Shown here: positions 1 to 7,001 of the stretch, piece after piece
Numbering within the stretch: the first letter of the stretch is position 1
Layout: each line of letters opens with the position of its first letter
Assembly (NCBI GenBank): GCA_007128275.1
Contig: SKXR01000178.1
Span: 1-16,678 of the forward strand
DNA length: 16,678 nt
Direction of reading: 5' to 3'
Source: Kiritimatiellia bacterium
GTDB taxonomy: Bacteria > Verrucomicrobiota > Kiritimatiellia > SLAD01
The notes under the pieces: generated by a model
Seen by the model: the letters and a program-made list of their open reading frames with translations, nothing else
Database searches by the model: none
Told to the model about the DNA's origin: nothing
Position numbers and translations under genes: made by a program

Positions 1-743
1 CCCAACGCCCGGCCATTGTGAATCTCCAGTGCGACATCGATCACCCCACCCAGTCCATGGCGGATTTGATGTGGTTGAAGGAACATTTCGGCGGTCTGGA
101 CCAGTTGAAGGGCAAGAAGATCGCGATGACCTGGGCCTATTCGCCCAGCTACGGCAAGCCCTTGTCCGTGCCCCAGGGGATTATCGGCTTGATGACCCGT
201 TTCGGGATGCAGGTGAGTCTGGCGCATCCGCCGAGCTATGATCTGATTCCGGACGTCGTCGAAGTGGCCAAGAAGAATGCCGCGGAATCCGGCGGCACGT
301 TCGAACATGTGAATTCCATGGAAGACGCGTTCAAGGATGCGGACATCGTCTATCCTAAATCCTGGGCGCCCTACCATGTCATGGGCAAACGCACGGACTT
401 GTTGCGGGCGAAAGATCAGGCCGGACTGAAACAACTCGAACAGGAATGTCTCGCCGAGAACGCGAAATTCAAGGATTGGGAATGCACGGAAGACAAGATG
501 AAGCTCACGAAGGGTGGCAAAGCCCTCTATATGCATTGTCTGCCGGCCGACATCACCGATGTATCCTGCAAGGAAGGCGAAGTGGCCGCTTCCGTGTTTG
601 AACGGTACCGGCTCGAGACCTACAAAGAGGCGGGCGCCAAGCCCTTCATCATCGCGTCTATGATGCTGACCAGCCGCATGAAAGATCCCACCGGTTTGTT
701 GGGCCAACTGGCAAAACGGGGCACGGCGCGCAAGATCGGTTGA
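1..743 (+). CDS. ygeW: YgeW-type (knotted) carbamoyltransferase, 5' end outside window
   Basis: Partial gene: the frame is open to the left edge (Q-R-P-A-I-V-N-L-Q precedes the first GTG at 18), so the start and the N-terminal carbamoyl-phosphate-binding motif lie outside. About 247 C-terminal residues are present. The aspartate/ornithine transcarbamoylase fold is recognisable from CDIDHPTQSMADLMWLKEHF and from the HCLPADI motif near 531-551, which is the His-Cys-Leu-Pro ligand motif of the family. The HCLPADIT..SCKEGEV context matches YgeW-like proteins better than ornithine or putrescine carbamoyltransferases. YgeW is known as a knotted transcarbamoylase linked to purine or ureide catabolism; its true substrate is not settled, so only the family is claimed. 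No pathway partner is visible in the window. The gene converges with the next one, and a palindrome lies between them. Confidence 0.85.
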   Translation, partial: QRPAIVNLQCDIDHPTQSMADLMWLKEHFGGLDQLKGKKIAMTWAYSPSYGKPLSVPQGIIGLMTRFGMQVSLAHPPSYDLIPDVVEVAKKNAAESGGTFEHVNSMEDAFKDADIVYPKSWAPYHVMGKRTDLLRAKDQAGLKQLEQECLAENAKFKDWECTEDKMKLTKGGKALYMHCLPADITDVSCKEGEVAASVFERYRLETYKEAGAKPFIIASMMLTSRMKDPTGLLGQLAKRGTARKIG

Positions 744-787
744 CGCGTACAGGCCACGGCCAGACCGGACCAGTGAAAGTGAGCCGA

Positions 788-820
788 GGCATGGGGCGGA
801 CTTGGCACGTCCGCCCTGCC
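788..820. repeat. GC-rich palindrome between convergent genes
   Basis: GGGCGGAC (794-801) and GTCCGCCC (809-816) form a perfect 8-bp stem around the loop TTGGCAC. GGCA (788-791) and TGCC (817-820) extend it to 12 bp with a 2-nt bulge. It sits between the stop of the carbamoyltransferase gene (743) and the stop of the convergent gene (827). No T-run follows on either strand, so it is either a bidirectional hairpin without a classic U-tract or a dispersed palindromic repeat. It differs in sequence from the other palindromes in the window. Confidence 0.6.
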
Positions 821-826
821 GGCCTG

Positions 827-1789
827 CTATTCCAGCGGCGACATGATCCAGCTTTCGGGCGGGATCACGGTACGCGCCACCCGAAAGCCGAGCACGTTCA
901 ATGGATCCGCCGGGAAATGGAAACGGCGCGTGGCGACTCGGCATCGCTCAATCTTGTCGTACCAGCAGCCGCCACGGATTACCCGTCCCTGATTACTGCG
1001 CGACGGGCCACGCAAATCAAATTCCGGTGTTAAGGGATATTCCGCGTACCAGTCCCAACAATATTCCCAGACATTGCCGAGCATGTCGTACAGCCCCCAA
1101 CCGTTCGGTTCCCGGAGGCCCACGGCCTGCGGACGACCGCGTGAGGTGGCCGTGTACCAAGCCGCGCGCCATAGGTTACGGCGCCCCTGATAGGTGGGCT
1201 CTATCGGTCCCGTATAGAACGCCTCTTCCGTCGTGGCACGCGCCGCATATTCCCACTCGGCTTCAAGCGGCAAACGATACCCGTCGCGTTCGTGGTAAGC
1301 CACCCACACATTGCCTTGCTGTTCATATACCGGCTCCAAACCCTCCAGCTCACTGAGGCGATTGCAGAAGGTCAACGCTTCGCCAAACGTCATGGAATCC
1401 ACCGGCACCTTCTCGCGACCATCCGTGACGGAACTCGGGTTTACGCCCATGACCTGCTCATACTGGCGTTGGGTCGTTTCCGTGGCGGCCATGTAAAACG
1501 TGTGCGTGATATGCACGGTATGTTGGCGCTCATCCTGACGGCGCCCGCGCTCGTCCAGCGGACTCCCGCGCGTGTAGGTCCCGGGAGGGATGAGGCGCAT
1601 GACCATGCCCAGGCTGTTTGTCGTTGCGATCGGTAATCCGATCCGATCCGCATACGCGGCTTGACCCGGTTCTTGAACGAAAGGTTGGATGGATGGTTTC
1701 ATCGCATACCACCCGATCAACACAAGCAAGCCGCCGGCGATCAACGCGACAACGGCTATCGAATTGGATTTCTTAAGATTCAGCGCCAT
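827..1789 (-). CDS. Membrane-anchored formylglycine-generating-enzyme/SUMF1-fold protein
   Basis: The 320-residue product starts at ATG 1787-1789, which gives a basic N-terminus followed by one hydrophobic segment (residues about 10-28), a signal anchor; an ATG at 1846 would add 19 residues that spoil this arrangement. The rest, about residues 55-310, is the SUMF1/FGE fold: GMVMRLIPPGTYTRGSP, TTQRQYEQVMG, RLPLEAEWEYAAR, NGWGLYDMLGNVWEYCWDWY and VIRGGCWYD are its hallmark segments. In true formylglycine-generating enzymes two cysteines follow the RGGS motif with a fixed spacing. Here the region reads RGGCWYDKIERCRVATRR, with cysteines in other places, so sulfatase activation is unlikely. Such proteins are common and often of unknown role, sometimes binding or acting on cell-surface substrates. 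The anchor places the domain outside the cytoplasmic membrane. It stands alone and is divergent from the sigma-factor unit. Confidence 0.85.
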   Translation of the reverse strand: MALNLKKSNSIAVVALIAGGLLVLIGWYAMKPSIQPFVQEPGQAAYADRIGLPIATTNSLGMVMRLIPPGTYTRGSPLDERGRRQDERQHTVHITHTFYMAATETTQRQYEQVMGVNPSSVTDGREKVPVDSMTFGEALTFCNRLSELEGLEPVYEQQGNVWVAYHERDGYRLPLEAEWEYAARATTEEAFYTGPIEPTYQGRRNLWRAAWYTATSRGRPQAVGLREPNGWGLYDMLGNVWEYCWDWYAEYPLTPEFDLRGPSRSNQGRVIRGGCWYDKIERCRVATRRFHFPADPLNVLGFRVARTVIPPESWIMSPLE

Positions 1790-2008
1790 AACCCCAAGTA
1801 TTGCATACACCCTATGCGCACGTTGGTAATATAGCACCACTCCCATTCCACGTTAAGGTTTTCTTCAACAGAGGATGTTCAGAATGTCACACGCCGCCGA
1901 ACTGGAACTCGAATCCGCGGCAAATGGACGTGTGCGCACCGCATTTTTATGCAATAAATGGGCAGGCTCTCCGTTATATGGATCGGAGCGGCCAATGGAA
2001 CCACACGC

Positions 2009-2584
2009 ATGGATCAAAGAGATAAAGACTGGCTGGCCCGGTACCGCCACGGGGACGTGGGGGCCTTAGGGGAAATGGTGGAACATTATCGCCGCCCGCT
2101 GTTCGGGTTCATTCTCAAAATGACGGAGGGTCGAGACGAGGCGGAAGACATCTTCCAGGAAGTCTGGATACGCGCCATCCGCCATCTCGACACGTTCGAG
2201 GAGCGCCGGTTCCTGAGCTGGCTTTTCCGGATTGCGCACAATTTGATCATCGACCGGGCGCGCAAGAAGAAGCCGGATGCAAGCCTGCAGGATACGCGGG
2301 ATGATCAACCGGCGTTGGAAGAGCATACGGCGTCCCGTGCGCCAACGCCTTCCGATGACGCGGAGCATGCCGATATGAAGAGGCAAATCATGACAGCCGT
2401 AAATCGATTGCCGCCGGACCAGAAAGCCGTATTTCTGATGCGGATGGACGGGGATCTGAGCTTTAAGGAGATCGCCAGGATCCAAGACGTGTCCATCAAC
2501 ACCGCTTTGGCCCGGATGCAATATGCGCTCGATAAGTTAAGACATGACCTCGCGCAGGAATACGCCACGTTATCGAGGAACTGA
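2009..2584 (+). CDS. ECF-type RNA polymerase sigma factor
   Basis: The 191-residue product has sigma region 2 at about residues 22-88 (HYRRPLFGF, DEAEDIFQEVW, and RFLSWLFRIAHNLIIDRAR for core binding and -10 recognition) and region 4 at about 130-182 (LPPDQKAVFLMR followed by the helix-turn-helix SFKEIARIQDVSINTALARMQ). An acidic linker joins them, and regions 1 and 3 are absent, as expected of the ECF class. The start at 2009 (MDQRDKDWLARYRHGD) is chosen because this is where family members begin; the in-frame ATG at 1958 adds 17 residues unlike the family and has no ribosome-binding site. The stop lies one base before the next ATG, so translation is probably coupled. The first of three genes in what looks like one operon. 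Which signal it answers to cannot be read from the sequence. Confidence 0.9.
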   Translation: MDQRDKDWLARYRHGDVGALGEMVEHYRRPLFGFILKMTEGRDEAEDIFQEVWIRAIRHLDTFEERRFLSWLFRIAHNLIIDRARKKKPDASLQDTRDDQPALEEHTASRAPTPSDDAEHADMKRQIMTAVNRLPPDQKAVFLMRMDGDLSFKEIARIQDVSINTALARMQYALDKLRHDLAQEYATLSRN

Positions 2585-2585
2585 C

Positions 2586-3158
2586 ATGAAAAGGCGAAAC
2601 TGGGAATCCTATATTCTGCTGAACGACGCGGGGATGCTGTCGAATCGAAAAAGGAAGGCGCTCGATAAGGCGTTTGCCGCCGATCCGGGCCTCCGCGAAT
2701 ACCGGGATCAGTTGCACTGGACACGACAAGTCGTGCAACCCGGGGAAACGGAAACAGCGGTAAGCGAGTTTACCATGGAACGGATCAAAGCCGAGGCGGC
2801 GCGGGCCTTGGAACGAGGCGTGCCCGGACAGCGAATGGGATTCAAGGACACGTTCCTGGCGCAATGGCGCCCCGCCGTGATCTATGCGGGGATTTCGGTG
2901 CTGTTTCTGTTGTTTGGCGTCATGTTGATTTTCCAAGTTCCATCGGACCCCTCACAGCCCTATGCGGAAGCACCTGTCCAAGAAGAGCCGGTGCTTATTC
3001 TTGCGGAGGAATGGGACTGGCTATTCGAGGAAGAGCTGATGGAACTGGAGCAAGCGCTGAATCAGTTACACCTGGAACTGGACGAGACGGCCTGGCTGGC
3101 GGACGAAAACGACATGGAAGAATGGGCGCGGGAATTACTGTACCTGGAGGGATCATGA
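2586..3158 (+). CDS. One-pass membrane protein in anti-sigma position
   Basis: The 190-residue product starts at ATG 2586, one base after the sigma-factor stop, with GAGGAA 5 nt upstream. Residues 1-92 are hydrophilic and cytoplasmic-looking, with a basic patch (SNRKRKALDKAF). One transmembrane helix spans about 95-118 (AVIYAGISVLFLLFGVMLIF). Residues 119-190 are strongly acidic and tryptophan-rich (LAEEWDWLFEEELMELEQAL). There is no His/Cys zinc motif of the ZAS anti-sigma family. Position and topology suggest an anti-sigma factor holding the neighbouring sigma at the membrane, with the acidic tail as a sensor or as a docking site for the basic exported protein encoded next. That role is inference; I do not recognise the family by sequence. 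The stop overlaps the next start (ATGA). Confidence 0.75.
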   Translation: MKRRNWESYILLNDAGMLSNRKRKALDKAFAADPGLREYRDQLHWTRQVVQPGETETAVSEFTMERIKAEAARALERGVPGQRMGFKDTFLAQWRPAVIYAGISVLFLLFGVMLIFQVPSDPSQPYAEAPVQEEPVLILAEEWDWLFEEELMELEQALNQLHLELDETAWLADENDMEEWARELLYLEGS

Positions 3159-3904
3159 TGAGCATCTGGAAACGACAACGATACCTACGCGGCATCGCCC
3201 TGACGGCGCTGGTCGCGGCCATCGGCCTGTCGGAGGCCCAAGCACAACCCCGTATGGAAGACGCCGGACGACGCGAACGCGCGCGTGAAGGGCGCGGCGA
3301 GCACGAGTCCGACCGCCCCTATATGGTGGAACGCTGGCTGGATAAAGTCGCGGAAATTGATCCGGAGGAATACGAACGGATGCTTGAGTTGAAAGAACGC
3401 AATCCGGCGGCTTTCCGGGTCCAACTGCGCAGACGCGTGCACGACGCGCGCGTTCTGGACCTGTTGCAGGAGGAATACCCGCAACTGCACGAGTATCTGG
3501 CCGGCATGGAACGAGAAGACCGGGAGCGAATCGGGCATGTCCTGCGGGGAGGAGGAGAGAGCGAGCCCATGGGACCGGCGCGACACCGTCGCCTGCTCCT
3601 TCCCGGCATCGAACACGATGAAACCATGCGCGCCCTGCTTGCGAAGTGGCACGCGGCGGAAAGCGAGGAAGAAAAGGACGCGGCGAGAACGGCGTTGCGT
3701 GCCCATATGGAGACGGTCTTCGATCAGCGCTCGGTCGAACAGGAAGACCAGATCCAGCGCGCCGAGGAACAGGTGGAGCGATTGCGCCGACTCCTTGAAG
3801 CGCGGCGACAAAATCGCGAATTATGGATTGATCGGCAGATCGACCATCTGCTGCGTGCGCAAGAGACGCGAGGGCGGGAATCCGGGCGCAGATTGGAGCG
3901 GTAA
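3155..3904 (+). CDS. Exported charged helical protein, third gene of sigma unit
   Basis: Two adjacent ATGs (3155 and 3158) follow GGAGG at 3146-3150; the second has the better 7-nt spacing, but the first overlaps the preceding stop as ATGA. The 249-residue product begins with a signal peptide (KRQRYLRGIALTALVAAIG, probable cut after AQA at about residue 30). The mature part is very rich in Arg and Glu and almost wholly helical, with a likely coiled coil near residues 190-235 (EQEDQIQRAEEQVERLRRLL). It resembles in style, not in detectable sequence, the periplasmic helical sensors of the CpxP/CnrX kind. As the third member of the sigma and membrane-protein unit it may be the periplasmic part of that signalling chain. 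No catalytic motif is seen. Confidence 0.75.
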   Translation: MMSIWKRQRYLRGIALTALVAAIGLSEAQAQPRMEDAGRRERAREGRGEHESDRPYMVERWLDKVAEIDPEEYERMLELKERNPAAFRVQLRRRVHDARVLDLLQEEYPQLHEYLAGMEREDRERIGHVLRGGGESEPMGPARHRRLLLPGIEHDETMRALLAKWHAAESEEEKDAARTALRAHMETVFDQRSVEQEDQIQRAEEQVERLRRLLEARRQNRELWIDRQIDHLLRAQETRGRESGRRLER

Positions 3905-3908
3905 ACGG

Positions 3909-3936
3909 GTGAGCCCGATCCGCGGGTATCGGTCAC
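3909..3936. terminator. Weak hairpin between convergent units
   Basis: GTGA..CCGAT (3909-3919) can pair with ATCGG-TCAC (3928-3936), giving nine pairs with a 2-nt bulge. It lies in the 28-bp gap between the sigma unit and rsfS, slightly overlapping the rsfS stop, and could serve both. There is no T-run, so this is a tentative call. Confidence 0.25.
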
Positions 3937-4268
3937 TCCATTCGCTCAGCGTCGCTCCACAATTCTTCGAGCGCGTAATAGGCGCGGGTGTCTGCCGAGA
4001 AGATGTGCACGACCACGTCGACGTAGTCCATGACCATCCATTGACTTTCCGGGGTCCCCGACTTGCGGTAACAACGCATACCGCTTTTCTTCAGTGAGAC
4101 GGCCGTTTCATCCGCCAGCGCCTTGATGTGCGGGGCGCTGTTACCGGTGACCATCAAAAAGAAATCCGTCACCGTGGACAGCTTCCGCACGTCCAACAAC
4201 ACCATATCCTGCCCTTTATTCTTTTCCAACGCGGCACGAGCCAGCCGAGCTAATTCAAGTGATTCGAT
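3933..4268 (-). CDS. rsfS: Ribosome silencing factor RsfS (Iojap), probable ATC start
   Basis: RsfS binds L14 (uL14) on the large subunit and blocks subunit joining in starvation. The family core is clear: EKNKGQDMVLLDVRKLSTVTDFF, then VTGNSAPHIKALADE and VMDYVDVVVHIFSADTRAYYALEELW. The only standard start codon in frame is TTG at 4229, but it would cut off the conserved N-terminal helix, which is encoded just upstream as ESLELARLARAALEKNKG. That segment is open back to a stop at 4287-4289 and contains no ATG, GTG or TTG. A strong AAGGAG (4283-4278) lies 8 nt before an ATC at 4268-4266, within the overlap with the nadD stop (TAATC). Starting there gives 111 residues, the usual family size. 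The gene is translationally linked to nadD, a common pairing. Confidence 0.9.
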   Translation of the reverse strand: MESLELARLARAALEKNKGQDMVLLDVRKLSTVTDFFLMVTGNSAPHIKALADETAVSLKKSGMRCYRKSGTPESQWMVMDYVDVVVHIFSADTRAYYALEELWSDAERME

Positions 4269-4900
4269 TAGAGTTTCTCCTTCGTCCTATAAAGTTTCTG
4301 ATCTGCAATATAATCTTCTACATCGCGCGGCACAAGATAGCGAATCGACCGGCCTTGCGCCACCCTCTTTCGTATTTCCGAAGAAGAAATGTCGATCAAG
4401 TGACCGTCGAAGATCCCCTCCGTCAAGCGTTCCGGCCAGGGAGCGGGGAGACGGACTCCTTCCGTAAGGGCTTCCCGATCCGGCATGCCCGGCCGCCGCA
4501 TGGTAATGAAACGGCATAACTCAATTAATTCGAGTATATTACGCCATGTGGGCAGCTCCGGCAAGGTGTCCGCACCAATGATGAAATGCCAATCCACATC
4601 CGGAGCGTGGGCGCGCAGCGCCTTCACGGTGTCCACCGCATAAGAAACCCCTTCCCGCTCCAGCTCCACACGCGAAATCTCAAAGGCAGGATCGTCGACA
4701 ACCGCTCTTTCCAGCATGGCCAATCGTTGGGCGGCGGGCTCCACCCCGGTTTCCGGCTTATGCGCGGGCCGGGCGCAAGGAATGAAAAGAACACGCGAAA
4801 GGCCGTGCGCTTCCATGGCGTCGCGAGCCAATATCAGGTGCCCGACGTGCACCGGATTAAAGGTTCCCCCCAGAATACCAACTTTCTCCACCGCATTCAT
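4268..4900 (-). CDS. nadD: Nicotinate-nucleotide adenylyltransferase
   Basis: NadD transfers AMP from ATP to nicotinate mononucleotide, giving deamido-NAD in the cytoplasm. The 210-residue product carries the nucleotidyltransferase signature GGTFNPVHVGH (residues 11-21) and the C-terminal ISSSEIRKR (about 171-179), the family's ISSTxIR motif, together with the substrate-site segment FIIGADTLPELPTW. ATG at 4898-4900 puts the GGTFNP motif about ten residues in, as is usual; the frame is open further upstream to 4978, but that extension is unlike the family. The ribosome-binding site is weak. The end of the gene carries the Shine-Dalgarno of rsfS, so the two are cotranscribed. It is divergent from eno. 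Confidence 0.95.
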   Translation of the reverse strand: MNAVEKVGILGGTFNPVHVGHLILARDAMEAHGLSRVLFIPCARPAHKPETGVEPAAQRLAMLERAVVDDPAFEISRVELEREGVSYAVDTVKALRAHAPDVDWHFIIGADTLPELPTWRNILELIELCRFITMRRPGMPDREALTEGVRLPAPWPERLTEGIFDGHLIDISSSEIRKRVAQGRSIRYLVPRDVEDYIADQKLYRTKEKL

Positions 4901-5024
4901 TACTGTACCGGTCGCCCCGCGTCTTCCGGCGAAGGAAGGGGTGTTGGGCGTCGTAATCCGCAGAACCGGGTCGCGCACCCCGCACAGGGCAGGCCCGCTT
5001 GAAACGACCGGTTTCCTTTCTCGC

Positions 5025-5053
5025 TTGCACCCATTGAACGCCTAGTCTATCGT
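5025..5053 (+). promoter_or_regulatory. Possible sigma-70 promoter of eno
   Basis: TTGCAC (5025-5030) and TATCGT (5048-5053) are separated by exactly 17 nt and lie about 47 nt before the enolase start. Each box is only a partial match to consensus (three and four of six). Confidence 0.35.
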
Positions 5054-5099
5054 CACCCCCGTAGTTTTCCAACACCTAACTCGATTTAAGGAGCAAGTG

Positions 5100-6389
5100 A
5101 TGTCAGAGATCATTGATATTGTCGGACGCGAAATAATTGATTCCCGCGGGAACCCCACGGTGGAAGTGGAAGTGGCTTTGCTAAGCGGCGTGGTAGGACG
5201 CGCCGCCGTGCCTTCGGGCGCCTCCACGGGCGTAAGCGAAGCCCTCGAACTGCGTGACGGCGTGAAAAGCCGCTACCTCGGCAAGGGCGTCCAGAAAGCC
5301 GTCAAGAACGTCAACACCCTCATCGCGAATGCGTTGGACGGCTATGACGCACTGGACCAAACGGTGATCGATCAGGCCTTGCTGAAACTCGACGGTACGG
5401 AGAACAAGAGCAAGCTCGGCGCCAACGCCATGCTCGGCGTGTCCATGGCGGTTGCTCATGCGGCGGCGGCCTACCTCGAATTGCCGTTGTTCCGTTATCT
5501 CGGCGGCGCAAACGCCAAGTGCCTGCCTGTCCCGATGATGAATATCCTCAACGGCGGCGCGCATTCCGATGCCCCGGTGGATATCCAGGAATTCATGATC
5601 ATGCCGAAAGGCGCGAAGTCCTTCTCCGAAGGCGTGCGCATGGGCGCCGAAGTCTTTCACTCGCTCAAAGGCGTCCTGAAAAAGATGAATCTGAGCACCG
5701 CGGTCGGTGACGAGGGCGGATTTGCGCCCGACCTTAAGAACAATCAGCAGGCGCTGGACGTCATCATGATCGCCATCGAAAAAGCCGGATACAAGCCCGG
5801 CAAGGATATCTTCATTGCCTTGGATCCGGCGGCCAGCGAGTTCTACGACAAGCAGAAGAAGAAATATATCTTCAAGAAGAGCGACAAATCCGCGCGTTCC
5901 GCCGAACAGATGGTGGAATATTACGCCGACTGGATCAAAAAGTACCCCATCATCAGCATCGAAGACGGACTGGACGAAAGCGATTGGAAGGGATGGAAGA
6001 AGCTGACGGAAGCCATCGGCGACCGTTGCCAGTTGGTCGGCGACGACCTGTTTGTGACAAATACCAAGTTCCTGAAGAAGGGCATCGACATGGGCGTGGG
6101 TAACTCCATCTTGGTGAAGGTCAACCAGATCGGCACGCTCACCGAAACACTCGACGCCATCGAAATGGCCAAGCGCGCGGGATACACCGCCGTCATCAGC
6201 CATCGTTCCGGTGAAACGGAAGACACCACCATCGCCGACATCGCCGTGGCCACAAATGCAGGCCAGATCAAGACCGGTTCCATGAGCCGCACGGATCGCG
6301 TGGCAAAATACAATCAGTTGCTTCGCATCGAGGAAATGCTCGGGGACACGGCCGTCTACGGCAGCACGATGTTCGGCAGCAAGATCTGA
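5100..6389 (+). CDS. eno: Enolase
   Basis: Converts 2-phosphoglycerate to phosphoenolpyruvate in glycolysis, in the cytoplasm. The 429-residue length is standard. Recognisable features are SRGNPTVEVEV near the N-terminus, the catalytic acid Glu205 in VGDEGGFAP, the magnesium ligands Asp242 (LDPAASE), Glu288 (SIEDG) and Asp315 (GDDL), the catalytic base Lys340 (LVKVNQIGT), SHRSGETEDT (368-377) and Lys391 (IKTGS). The active-site loop reads GGAHSDAPVDIQEFMI. The start is ATG 5100, preceded by AAGGAG (5088-5093) at 6 nt; the GTG at 5097 is too close to it. It is a single gene on its own promoter region, divergent from nadD. Confidence 0.98.
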   Translation: MSEIIDIVGREIIDSRGNPTVEVEVALLSGVVGRAAVPSGASTGVSEALELRDGVKSRYLGKGVQKAVKNVNTLIANALDGYDALDQTVIDQALLKLDGTENKSKLGANAMLGVSMAVAHAAAAYLELPLFRYLGGANAKCLPVPMMNILNGGAHSDAPVDIQEFMIMPKGAKSFSEGVRMGAEVFHSLKGVLKKMNLSTAVGDEGGFAPDLKNNQQALDVIMIAIEKAGYKPGKDIFIALDPAASEFYDKQKKKYIFKKSDKSARSAEQMVEYYADWIKKYPIISIEDGLDESDWKGWKKLTEAIGDRCQLVGDDLFVTNTKFLKKGIDMGVGNSILVKVNQIGTLTETLDAIEMAKRAGYTAVISHRSGETEDTTIADIAVATNAGQIKTGSMSRTDRVAKYNQLLRIEEMLGDTAVYGSTMFGSKI

Positions 6390-6435
6390 GTCGGTCTTGA
6401 CAGTTTTATCACTGTAGACCACTTTATCCTGTGGT

Positions 6436-6458
6436 GACGGGGGCCGTGTGCCCTCGTC
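6436..6458. terminator. Hairpin after eno
   Basis: GACGGGGGC (6436-6444) pairs with GCCCTCGTC (6450-6458) around the loop CGTGT, nine pairs with one G-U. It lies 47 nt past the enolase stop and 28 nt before the next start. No T-run follows, so termination would be inefficient and it could equally be a leader structure for the next gene. Confidence 0.4.
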
Positions 6459-6486
6459 ATGATCAAGCAGGATTCCGATCAGCCCT

Positions 6487-6798
6487 ATGAGTCATTGGGT
6501 CGCCATATATCGTTTTGCATGGATTGCCTTGGGCGTACTCGTCCTCGTGGGCATGGGATTCATGTTTGTGCCTCTGATTCAGCAGGATCGCGAATATCAA
6601 AGACGCGAAAGCGTATTGCGCGAGGAAATCCGGCAGGACGAAGAACAGATTCGGGAACTCAAACTGAAGCAGGAACGGTTTCAATCCGATCCCGCGTTTG
6701 TGGAGCGCATTGCCCATGAAATCGGCTTGGCCAAACCCAACGAGACCATCTTCCGGTTCGTCGATGAAGAGCCGGGCGGCTCGCCCCCGAGTCCATGA
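6487..6798 (+). CDS. FtsB/DivIC-like septum formation initiator protein
   Basis: The 103-residue product has the layout of the FtsB/DivIC family: a short cytoplasmic N-terminus, one transmembrane helix (about 8-30), a coiled coil (about 33-66, REESVL-type heptads with REEIRQDEEQIRELKLKQ) and a C-terminal DPAFVERIAHEIGLAKPNETIFRF (68-91), which matches the family's conserved end. These bitopic proteins link FtsQ/DivIB and FtsL in the divisome. The location next to eno is the one often seen for ftsB in other bacteria. No good Shine-Dalgarno is visible before ATG 6487. The stop overlaps the next start (ATGA at 6795-6798). Confidence 0.85.
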   Translation: MSHWVAIYRFAWIALGVLVLVGMGFMFVPLIQQDREYQRRESVLREEIRQDEEQIRELKLKQERFQSDPAFVERIAHEIGLAKPNETIFRFVDEEPGGSPPSP

Positions 6799-7001
6799 AA
6801 CCGCTGAAGATCGATCCGGAAAGACCGTTTGGCACCCGCGAATGTCCTGCCTGTGCGATGGACGTGCCGGAAAACAATAACCGCTGTCCCATCTGCGGCT
6901 ACGAATTTCCAAACCCCACTCCGCGCCAGAAACACATGAAACTGTGGGGCGCCATCCTCATGCTGATCCTGTTCATCTTCGTGATGTTGCGGTTGTTCTG
7001 A
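6795..7001 (+). CDS. Small zinc-ribbon membrane protein
   Basis: This 68-residue product has a zinc-ribbon-like pair of CPxC knuckles (Cys17, Cys20, Cys31, Cys34: ECPAC and CPICGYEFPN) followed by a C-terminal hydrophobic segment (about 49-67) that should anchor it in the membrane with the ribbon facing the cytoplasm. It overlaps the end of the FtsB-like gene by 4 bp, so the two are translationally coupled. No function is known to me; the coupling suggests a role at or near the divisome, which is inference. A large palindrome begins immediately after its stop. Confidence 0.8.
   Translation: MKPLKIDPERPFGTRECPACAMDVPENNNRCPICGYEFPNPTPRQKHMKLWGAILMLILFIFVMLRLF

Noticed and set aside
1890..1935. 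GGAAC-type -35 followed by CGTG as an autoregulated ECF promoter for the sigma gene.
   Set aside because: Spacing between the boxes is about 20 nt, too long for known ECF promoters, and the -10 element is poor.
1875..2069. Small plus-strand open frame of 64 codons upstream of the sigma gene.
   Set aside because: It overlaps the start of the sigma gene in another frame, has no ribosome site and no recognisable features.
2970..2979. GCACCTGTCC inside the putative anti-sigma gene.
   Set aside because: Only ten bases match, it lacks the C run, and it is isolated far from the cluster.
5181..6422. 413-codon open frame on the minus strand opposite enolase.
   Set aside because: It is the antisense of a highly conserved gene with strong third-base bias; the product resembles no family and has no start context.
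6397..6428. Perfect TTGACA (6397-6402) just after enolase as a promoter for the FtsB-like gene.
   Set aside because: No acceptable -10 box lies at 16-18 nt; the nearest AT-rich hexamers are at 19-20 nt and match poorly.
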